The notes under the pieces: model-generated | The model's database searches: none | The model's input: the letters and a program-made list of their open reading frames with translations, nothing else | What the model was told of the DNA's origin: nothing | Assembly (NCBI GenBank): GCA_023436825.1 | Contig: JAEZHS010000704.1 | Span: forward strand, 1 to 10,913 | Reading direction: 5' to 3' | Source of the DNA: Pseudomonadota bacterium | GTDB lineage: Bacteria; Pseudomonadota; Alphaproteobacteria; Reyranellales; Reyranellaceae | DNA length: 10,913 bases | Made by a program: the position numbers and the translations under genes | Shown here: one piece after another, positions 1 to 5,322 of the stretch | How positions within the stretch are numbered: position 1 is the stretch's first letter | How the letters are laid out: every line of letters begins with the position of its first letter

Positions 1-791
1 CCGATGCCCTGGTTGACCACGACGAAGTCGTCGCCGTAGGCGGCATGCAGGCGGCGCGACAGCACGTCGGGCCAGCGGTCGTCACCGTTGATGGTGGTGC
101 CCGTGCCGTCGGTGATGGAATCGCCGAATGCCACGATGACCTGGGCCTTCGCCGGCAGGTTCATGTCGACCTCGTCGAGGAAGTACCAGGACGTCGTCGA
201 ATAGGGGAATGCGCTCTCGCCTTCGTCCTTGCCGTGTGGGCCGGAACCGGGCGGCGCCAGATAGGAGGTCTGCAGGGCCTTGGCGTGCCAGGTCATCGGG
301 CCGCTCTCGCCCACGACATGGAAGCTGACGGCGAGCTTGCGTCCCTTGAGCAGCGGACTGGCTGGGTTGGCAACGAAAGGCAGCGCCACCGGATCGCTCA
401 CCACGCTCTGGCCGGGCGGCACCGTCACGCTTTTCTGGCCGCCGAACAGGACCGGCTGGCTGGTGCCCTTCAACACGGCCGCGCCGCTCTCCTGCAGGCC
501 GACATAGGCGTCGCTGAACGTCACCGGCTTGGCGCCGAAGGCGTTCGACAGCCGGATGCGGGTCTGCGGTCCCCAGACGTCGGGCTTGACGATTAACCGG
601 AGGGTCTGGTCGCGCGCGCCCTGCTCGGCGACGGGGAAGGCGAACTTGAGCTCGGGTTGCGCGGTCGGATTGCCGACCGGGTAGGGGCCGTGTGCCGAGC
701 CCGTCCAGGCCGCAACCCATTGAGCGTTCGCTGCACCTGTCGGCAGCAAGGGCGCGCAGAGAATCGTCAACAGCAACAGGAGCCGTCTCAT
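1..791 (-). CDS. Secreted SGNH/GDSL-family hydrolase, N-terminal part (C-terminus beyond window)
   Basis: Probable exported esterase/acylhydrolase. Reading the minus strand from the ATG at 791-789, the frame stays open for 263 codons to the window edge, so the C-terminus is missing. Residues 1-23 form a Sec signal peptide (MRR, a leucine-rich core, then ANA before Q24). A beta-rich accessory region of about 190 residues follows. The catalytic block I is at residues 222-228 (FGDSITD), with the nucleophile predicted at Ser225, and the visible part ends in VVVNQGIG, the start of the block carrying the oxyanion-hole Gly. The His-containing block V would lie outside the window. The start is supported by GGAGG at 801-797, five bases from the ATG. 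The substrate cannot be told; the layout resembles extracellular GDSL lipase-like proteins with an N-terminal beta domain. Family call is firm, specificity unknown. Confidence 0.88.
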   Translation of the reverse strand, partial: MRRLLLLLTILCAPLLPTGAANAQWVAAWTGSAHGPYPVGNPTAQPELKFAFPVAEQGARDQTLRLIVKPDVWGPQTRIRLSNAFGAKPVTFSDAYVGLQESGAAVLKGTSQPVLFGGQKSVTVPPGQSVVSDPVALPFVANPASPLLKGRKLAVSFHVVGESGPMTWHAKALQTSYLAPPGSGPHGKDEGESAFPYSTTSWYFLDEVDMNLPAKAQVIVAFGDSITDGTGTTINGDDRWPDVLSRRLHAAYGDDFVVVNQGI

Positions 792-796
792 CGCAT

Positions 797-801
797 CCTC
801 C
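797..801 (-). promoter_or_regulatory. Shine-Dalgarno of the GDSL hydrolase gene
   Basis: On the minus strand GGAGG lies five bases before the ATG at 791-789. An out-of-frame ATG directly follows it (796-794) and opens a two-codon ORF, ATG-CGA-TGA, whose stop overlaps the true start. This site decides the start choice for the hydrolase. Confidence 0.7.
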
Positions 802-871
802 GTATCTCCTTGTGGTTATCGCCAGTCTGGCGGTGATGGCGAGGCGGTGGCAAGCAGGCTAGCTTTCGACG

Positions 872-1714
872 ATGAGTTACGAGATTTCCGTCGCCAGTTC
901 CGACGATGTGCAACTGATGGCGCGCTGGGCCGCCGACGAAGGCTGGAATCCCGGCAAGACCGACGCCTATGCCTTCTTCGCCACCGATCCCGAAGGGTTC
1001 CTGCTTGGCCGTCTCGATGGCGAGCCGGTGACCTGCATCTCGGTCGTGAGGTATGGCGAGGCCTTCGGCTTCCTCGGCTTCTACATCGCCCGCCAGGCCG
1101 CGCGCGGCAAAGGCTACGGCCTCCAGATCTGGAATGCCGGCATGGCGCGGATGGCCGGCCGCAATGTCGGGCTCGACGGCGTGCCGGCCCAGCAGGCGAA
1201 CTATCGCAAGTCGGGTTTCCGGCTCGCCTGGAACAACATCCGCTACGAAGGCCCGCCGCCCGTCGGCGGGCCGCCGGCCGGCGTCAGCCTGGTCGATGCG
1301 CGCAGCGTGCCGTTCGACCGGCTTGCCGCCTACGACCGGCGCTTCTTCTGCGAGCCGCGCGACAGTTTCCTGGCGGCCTGGATCACGCTGCCCGAGCGCG
1401 CGGCCCTGGTGGCCCTGCACGACGGCAAGCTCGTGGGCTTCGCCGTCATGCGCTCATGCCGGACGACGTCGCGCGTCGGACCATTGTTCGCCCAGTCCCC
1501 CGACATCGCCGTGGCGCTGGTCTCGGCGCTGGCGGCGAAGATGGGTGCGACGGCGGTGGCGATCGACGTGCCGGACATCAACAGGCCCGGCGTCGCGCTG
1601 GTCGAAGCAGCCGGCATGAAGCCGTCCTTCGAGACCGCGCGCATGTATACCGGCGTCGATCCCGAGGTCGACCATGCCGGCCTGTTCGGCGTGACCAGCT
1701 TCGAGCTCGGTTAA
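872..1714 (+). CDS. GNAT-family N-acetyltransferase with C-terminal Acetyltransf_18-like domain
   Basis: A 280-residue protein predicted to transfer an acetyl group from acetyl-CoA to an unknown amine, in the cytoplasm. The N-terminal half (about residues 4-130) is a GNAT fold: the acetyl-CoA pyrophosphate-binding motif A is visible as ARGKGYG (R78-G83), followed by QIWNAGMARM and a YRKSGFR element. The C-terminal half (about 140-280) has the look of the second GNAT-like domain found in YitH-type proteins, ending in a conserved-looking RMYTG and LFGVTSFELG. No signal peptide or membrane segment is present. The start has no strong Shine-Dalgarno, but residues from Met1 already fit the domain. 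It is divergent from the GDSL gene with 80 bases between starts, and converges on the DMT permease gene, sharing its stop region. Family is secure; substrate unknown. Confidence 0.88.
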   Translation: MSYEISVASSDDVQLMARWAADEGWNPGKTDAYAFFATDPEGFLLGRLDGEPVTCISVVRYGEAFGFLGFYIARQAARGKGYGLQIWNAGMARMAGRNVGLDGVPAQQANYRKSGFRLAWNNIRYEGPPPVGGPPAGVSLVDARSVPFDRLAAYDRRFFCEPRDSFLAAWITLPERAALVALHDGKLVGFAVMRSCRTTSRVGPLFAQSPDIAVALVSALAAKMGATAVAIDVPDINRPGVALVEAAGMKPSFETARMYTGVDPEVDHAGLFGVTSFELG

Positions 1715-2595
1715 GTCGATCGGCGTCCCGGCATCAGCGCCAGCCACAGCGCCACGACGGTCGAGGCGATCGCCGCCATCTGCAGGGGCGACAGCGGCTC
1801 GTGGAGCAGCAGCACGCCGCTCACGATGGCGACGATCGGGATCGCGATGGAGGAAAGCGCCGCGACCTGCGCCGGCAGGAGCTTCACCAGGGCGAACCAG
1901 GTGGCGGTGCCCAGCGCCATCGGGATGGCGCCGGTGTAGATCGTGGCGATGAGCGCCTTGGACGAGGGCCAGTGATCGGGGATGCCGTCGAACACCAGCG
2001 CCCCCAGCAGGATCGGCGGCAGGCTGATGACGACCTGCCAGAAGGTGAGCGACAGGCCCATGCCGGACCACACCGTGCGCTTGACGATGAAGGTGCCGAT
2101 GGCCCAGCAGAAGCCCGCGAACAGGCCCCAGAACAGGCCCGCCGGCGCGCGCTCGTAGCTCGCGAAGTTGGGCATCATCAGCGCCAGCACGGCCATCGCC
2201 CCGATCGCGATGGCGGCGAGCAGGCGTCCGGTCAGGCGCTGCTTGAAGACGACGAACCCGATCAGCGCCACCCAGAGCGGCATGGTGTAGGCCAGCACCG
2301 AGGCATGGCCCGACGGGATGTAGAGCACCGCGAGCGCCGTCGTGAGGTTCCAGATCAGGATGTTGAACGCCGAGGCCGCGATCAGGGCGGGCCACTTGCC
2401 CGTGGGGACGGCGAAGCTTTCACCGCGCGCCAGCAGGATCGCCGCCAGCATCGTGACGCCGGCGATCATCGTGATGGCGCGGAAGGTCAGCACCGGCAGC
2501 TCGTCGAGCGCGATCCTGAACAGGGGCCAGTTGGTGCCCCAAACGAGGGTGAGCAGGGCCAGCAGCGCCAGCACCTTGGGCGATACGCGGTCCAC
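1711..2595 (-). CDS. EamA/DMT-superfamily transporter (inner-membrane permease)
   Basis: A 294-residue polytopic membrane protein of the drug/metabolite transporter superfamily, probably exporting a small metabolite. The sequence is almost wholly hydrophobic, with about ten membrane segments arranged as two EamA repeats (roughly residues 8-135 and 150-285). The first begins with the typical LALLTLVWGTNWPLFRIALDELP and contains NILIWNLTTALAVLYIPSGHASVLAYTMPLWVAL; the second ends ALSSIAIPIVAIVSGVLLLHEPLSPLQMAAI, a strongly conserved EamA pattern. The start is GTG at 2595; no ATG lies close by and the first EamA helix needs this start. The stop of the DUF4864 gene is only 9 bases upstream, so the two are probably one operon. 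The stop codon overlaps that of the convergent GNAT gene. Substrate cannot be inferred. Confidence 0.92.
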   Translation of the reverse strand: MDRVSPKVLALLALLTLVWGTNWPLFRIALDELPVLTFRAITMIAGVTMLAAILLARGESFAVPTGKWPALIAASAFNILIWNLTTALAVLYIPSGHASVLAYTMPLWVALIGFVVFKQRLTGRLLAAIAIGAMAVLALMMPNFASYERAPAGLFWGLFAGFCWAIGTFIVKRTVWSGMGLSLTFWQVVISLPPILLGALVFDGIPDHWPSSKALIATIYTGAIPMALGTATWFALVKLLPAQVAALSSIAIPIVAIVSGVLLLHEPLSPLQMAAIASTVVALWLALMPGRRST

Positions 2596-2604
2596 GACGC
2601 GGGA

Positions 2605-3063
2605 TCAGGCCTGGTGTTCTTCCGGCGCCTGCAGGACGCAGCCGTTGATGCGCCATGTGCCGTCGGGCAGCCGCACCATCGGATAGTAGGCGGTCACCGG
2701 CCGGCCGTCGGGGCCGACGACATGGACCTTCTGCGTGACCTGGCCGTGCAGGGTAACGATCTCGCGGAAGTCGAACTCGCGCGGGCGATAGACCGGCTGA
2801 TAGCCCTGCCGGACCATGTCCATGAACACCTCGGAGGTGCCGAACATACCGCGGATGGAAGGCGAGGCGTAGCCGAAGGCGCCCTCGCCGTCGTCGCGGC
2901 GGAAGGCGTCGACCTGGGACTGGATGACGTCGCGAATGGCCGACCGGTCGGCCGCCGACAGGTCCTGCGCGAGCACAGGGGCGGCGAGACCGAAGACCAG
3001 CCCCACGACCAGCCCGACGAGGGCGAGAAGGGAAAAGGCCCTCGCCGGCCTGGTGGCGAACAT
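2605..3063 (-). CDS. Exported DUF4864-domain protein
   Basis: A 152-residue protein of unknown function with an N-terminal export signal: positively charged start, long hydrophobic stretch to residue 30, and a likely cleavage after APVLA (residue 32). The mature part (about 36-145) reads as the DUF4864 domain: LSAADRSAIRDVIQSQVDAF, then YASPSIRGMFGTSEVFMDMV, YQPVYRPREFDF and a closing PDGTWRINGCVL. This resembles the small NTF2-like folds in which a helix is followed by a curved sheet, though that is inference. The likely location is the periplasm. It precedes the DMT permease gene by 9 bases and is probably co-transcribed. It diverges from the tRNA-Arg gene. Homologues are known mainly by domain name; no activity can be assigned. 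Confidence 0.85.
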   Translation of the reverse strand: MFATRPARAFSLLALVGLVVGLVFGLAAPVLAQDLSAADRSAIRDVIQSQVDAFRRDDGEGAFGYASPSIRGMFGTSEVFMDMVRQGYQPVYRPREFDFREIVTLHGQVTQKVHVVGPDGRPVTAYYPMVRLPDGTWRINGCVLQAPEEHQA

Positions 3064-3209
3064 CGCCCGTGCACCGCCAAAATTCGAGAGGCGGCTATGC
3101 TACTGGAAAGCCCGGAACAGGTCCAAGACGGCGATTTTCGAGCCGCGAGAAGGGGTTGCGGCCCCTTTGGGCCGGCCCCGGCGGCGGCGTCGCAGGGTCG
3201 TCACGCGGC

Positions 3210-3238
3210 TTGCATCCGCGGGCCGCTTTCACTAGGGT
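3210..3238 (+). promoter_or_regulatory. Candidate sigma-70-type promoter for the tRNA-Arg gene
   Basis: TTGCAT at 3210-3215 (-35-like) and TAGGGT at 3233-3238 (-10-like) are 17 bases apart, and the tRNA begins 44 bases after the -10. Spacing is ideal, but the -10 matches the consensus only moderately. Confidence 0.4.
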
Positions 3239-3281
3239 GCGCCCCTCTTCGCCGGACCCCTCGACGAGGCCGTCTGGCTAC

Positions 3282-3358
3282 GCGCCCGTAGCTCAACTGG
3301 ATAGAGCATCTGACTACGGATCAGAAGGTTAGGAGTTCGAATCTCTTCGGGCGCGCCA
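3282..3358 (+). tRNA. tRNA-Arg (anticodon ACG)
   Basis: A complete 77-nt cloverleaf including encoded CCA. The acceptor stem GCGCCCG pairs with CGGGCGC (3348-3354), discriminator is G3355, CCA is 3356-3358. The D arm is GCTC..GAGC. The anticodon stem TCTGA/TCAGA encloses loop CTACGGA, with anticodon ACG at 3316-3318 reading CGU and, once A34 is deaminated to inosine, CGC and CGA. The T arm AGGAG/CTCTT closes the TTCGAAT loop with one G-U pair. Short translated ORFs across it (…VAQLDRASDYGSEG) are a familiar tRNA artefact. Confidence 0.97.
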
Positions 3359-3395
3359 TTTCTCAAAGCTCGTTCGTTCTAAGCTGGCCAACGTT

Positions 3396-3716
3396 TCAGG
3401 GCTGCTCGGCCAGGATCCACAGAGAGAACGGACAGAGGGAATCGGTCGCACGCGTTGAGACGTGCGAGCCACGCACTCCGCCCTGCCTGCGCTCGCTTAG
3501 CCAGTCGGCGACGGCCTTGGCGGACCACAGCCCACGTTCAAAGGGATGCGGGAAGTCCTTGGCGTATCGGCGCTTGCGGGCACGATTACGGCCGAACCGC
3601 TCGGCAGGCTTGCGGAAGACTGTCTCGATGTCGGCCGTCGGAAAAGGCGCCAATGGATCGACAACCGGATCGATGTCAGCAGATGCAACCACGGTCAGCT
3701 TCCTCGAGTCGCTCAT
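3396..3716 (-). CDS. Small hypothetical protein, faintly AlpA/excisionase-like
   Basis: An open frame of 106 residues with ATG at 3716 and a possible GGAG about ten bases upstream. I do not recognise the family with certainty. The N-terminus is acidic (DIDPVVDPLAPFPTADIE), followed by a very basic stretch FRKPAERFGRNRARKRRYAKDFPHP and then GLWSAKAVADWLSERR. The order FPHP, basic residue, W, a short helix and WL-x-x-R loosely recalls AlpA-type winged-helix excisionases (FPKP…W…V..WL..R), but the usual recognition helix is not clear. The last 25 residues look less protein-like. It sits between tRNA-Arg and a tRNA-fMet fragment, where the end of an integrated element would be expected, which fits an excisionase or regulator relic. 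It could also be a non-coding shadow. Confidence 0.4.
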   Translation of the reverse strand: MSDSRKLTVVASADIDPVVDPLAPFPTADIETVFRKPAERFGRNRARKRRYAKDFPHPFERGLWSAKAVADWLSERRQGGVRGSHVSTRATDSLCPFSLWILAEQP

Positions 3717-3882
3717 ACTCGCTCAACTCCGAGACTTGCGCCCATAGGCAACGGATGGAAGAGGAAGTTTAGGACGGCCGAAGGGTCGGATACCGTGGGA
3801 TAGAATTCGGTTGGCCATCGCCGCACGATGCGTTCCGACGCCACAAGGAACGAGTCCTTGCGAGGTAATCCCATCGCAGAAG

Positions 3883-3931
3883 CGGTTTCATCACCCGAAG
3901 GTCGTAGGTTCAAATCCTGCTCCCGCAACCA
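3883..3931 (+). repeat. 3' half of initiator tRNA-fMet (attachment-site remnant)
   Basis: From CGGTTTCATCACCCGAAGG onward this is the 3' half of an alphaproteobacterial initiator tRNA. It contains an anticodon loop with CAT (3889-3891), the 3' anticodon strand CCCGA, variable GGTC, T arm GTAGG-TTCAAAT-CCTGC, acceptor strand TCCCGCA, discriminator A and CCA (3929-3931). The unpaired A72, which faces C1 in initiator tRNAs, supports fMet. Upstream bases do not supply a D arm or the matching CGCGGGA strand, and the 5' anticodon strand is already altered, so this is not a functional tRNA. Such displaced 3' halves are the usual mark left when an integrative element recombines into a tRNA gene. An intact copy is expected elsewhere in the genome. 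Confidence 0.82.
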
Positions 3932-4099
3932 AATCGATCCAAAACGCCCGCAACTTCAACGAGATGCTGGGGTTCTTGGCTCTGCGCTTCCGCACGTCCA
4001 GGTCAGCATTCTGCGACTTTACGCTTAATGGTGACGGCCAGCGAATGTCGGTTCCGGTGGTTGCGCTCCCCCGCAACCAGTTCATAAGTCGCGCGCCGT
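3932..4099. other. Non-coding stretch after the tRNA fragment
   Basis: This lies between the half tRNA and the convergent end of the AraC gene. Translated frames here are short and carry tRNA-artefact peptides (for example VAGAGFEPTTFG on the minus strand). I see no convincing gene, hairpin with a T-run, or repeat. Confidence 0.5.
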
Positions 4100-5113
4100 T
4101 CACATCGATCTTGCGACAGTCAGCTCATTATGCGTCCAATTACGGAACTCTCCGTCTTGCGCGGGCCGCCTTGCTCCGAGCGCCTTGGCAAGCGTGTCGC
4201 TCGGGCGTTCACCGAATGTCGCGGCATACGTCGCCGCGAAGCGGCTGAGGTGCCAGAAGCCGAGCTTGAAGGCGATGTCCGTCACCGTCGTGGCGGCCGA
4301 CGGCTGGCGCAACAGGACGCGCGCCCGCCACAACCGGCGCCAGCGCAGGTATTCCCAGGGCGACTTTCCGGTCCTGAGCCGGACCACCGACTCGAGCGAA
4401 CGCCTGGACGCGCCGCACTTGCGGCAGAGCTCGGCCATGTCGATGGGGTCGTCGCCGGCATCCTCGAGCGCATGCTCGAACCGCAGCATGATCCTGTTGT
4501 GCCGGCCGACCGTCGCCTGGTCGGGCCGGAAAGTACCCGGCTCGCCCATCGGCGCGACGGCCTCGAGCATCGCATTGCGTAGCGCGCCCCGGATCGCGGG
4601 CGATCGGAAGTCATCGGGGCGGGCGTCGAGCTCAGCCACCATCGTCTGGAAAAGTGTGACGAACTTCTGCCGCGGCACCGACGAGGGGACGCGCCAGCGG
4701 CCGGGGGTTGGGGTGCCCGATGGCCCAAAGGGCAGCTCCAACTCCGGCGTCCGGGTGAACAGCGCTGTCTCGAGGCCGAACGTCGTGACGCTGGCCGCGG
4801 CGGCGCTGCGCATGGTGCCGCCTTCGCCGGGCCGCACCGCCACGAGGTCGTCGGCCCCGACAGGTTCGCCGTTCGCCGAGCACCGCGGGCTCATGACATG
4901 CCAGACGCTAAAGTTCGGAGCGCGCTCGTCCGTCGTCACAACCGTCGCCTGGTCGACCTCCAGGCGGCTGAGCACCAGCCCGTCGACGTGGAAATGCCAG
5001 TACCGCCCGCCAAACGACGATCCGGCCTCGGGCACGCAATAGAAATTTGCTCCGGGTATGGCGCGCCCCAGCGCCTCGCCGTCATCCGATGCTGTTCGAC
5101 GGTAGACGTCCAT
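4100..5113 (-). CDS. AraC-family transcriptional regulator
   Basis: A 337-residue DNA-binding regulator. The C-terminal AraC/XylS domain spans about residues 226-309: the first helix-turn-helix is in MAELCRKCGASRRSLESVVRL, the linker contains TGKSPWEYLRWRRLWRAR, and the second is in TVTDIAFKLGFWHLSRFAATYAATFGERPSDTL, with the diagnostic GFWHLSRF. The N-terminal ~200 residues resemble the AraC-binding-like sensor half seen in GFWHxxRF-type members; ligand unknown. I chose the ATG at 5113 over the in-frame TTG at 5170, because the extra 19 residues look non-conserved and would run into an inverted repeat at 5164-5179. It is divergent from the FG-GAP/RTX gene, 209 bases between starts, which makes that gene or its own promoter the likely target. 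Family is secure, target inferred. Confidence 0.92.
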   Translation of the reverse strand: MDVYRRTASDDGEALGRAIPGANFYCVPEAGSSFGGRYWHFHVDGLVLSRLEVDQATVVTTDERAPNFSVWHVMSPRCSANGEPVGADDLVAVRPGEGGTMRSAAAASVTTFGLETALFTRTPELELPFGPSGTPTPGRWRVPSSVPRQKFVTLFQTMVAELDARPDDFRSPAIRGALRNAMLEAVAPMGEPGTFRPDQATVGRHNRIMLRFEHALEDAGDDPIDMAELCRKCGASRRSLESVVRLRTGKSPWEYLRWRRLWRARVLLRQPSAATTVTDIAFKLGFWHLSRFAATYAATFGERPSDTLAKALGARRPAQDGEFRNWTHNELTVARSM

Positions 5114-5163
5114 CGTCTGACGGTATCCCCGAGCCTGCGACCCCCGACTGGCGGTTCGCAGTA

Positions 5164-5179
5164 TGCGCAAGTTTGCGCA
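5164..5179. promoter_or_regulatory. Inverted repeat, candidate operator
   Basis: TGCGCAA-GT-TTGCGCA is a perfect 7+2+7 inverted repeat. The same bases also give a direct repeat of TGCGCAA at 5164 and 5174, exactly one helical turn apart, and a nested palindrome TTTGCGCAAA at 5172-5181. It sits in the divergent intergenic region 51 bases upstream of the AraC start and 144 upstream of the FG-GAP/RTX start. Which regulator binds is unknown; AraC proteins more often use longer direct repeats. Confidence 0.5.
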
Positions 5180-5322
5180 AAATGGCTATCGACCGTCCGC
5201 GCCTGGCCGATATCTACACTTGTCGGGTCACTTCCGGGGTTGTGAGCCCGACCTCTATCGGGACCAGCTGCGCACGCTCGGGGTCGGACTGACACCGCTG
5301 CCTGCGGAGCGAGACGTGGGCC

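Noticed and set aside
3160..3173. GGCCC-CTTT-GGGCC hairpin upstream of tRNA-Arg
   Set aside because: It lies between divergent genes where no terminator is needed, has no T-run, and sits in very GC-rich DNA where such stems arise by chance.
847..3291. An 814-codon plus-strand open frame across the GNAT, permease and DUF4864 genes
   Set aside because: Its translation is Arg/Gly/Ala/His-rich low-quality sequence and it overlaps three well-supported genes; it is a GC-rich shadow.
3069..3332. Plus-strand ORF ending in VAQLDRASDYGSEG
   Set aside because: This peptide is a known translation artefact of tRNA genes; the ORF runs into tRNA-Arg and has no other protein-like features.
3713..4248. ORFs with REQDLNLRPSGDE, VAGAGFEPTTFG and HHPKVVGSNPAPATK
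   Set aside because: These are classic false ORFs created by tRNA sequence in its frames; they instead helped to identify the tRNA-fMet 3' half.
5222..5252. GTCGGG…CCCGAC inverted repeat with a 19-base loop upstream of the FG-GAP gene
   Set aside because: Short stem with a long loop in GC-rich DNA; weaker than the nearby 5164-5179 repeat, and no independent support as a regulatory site.
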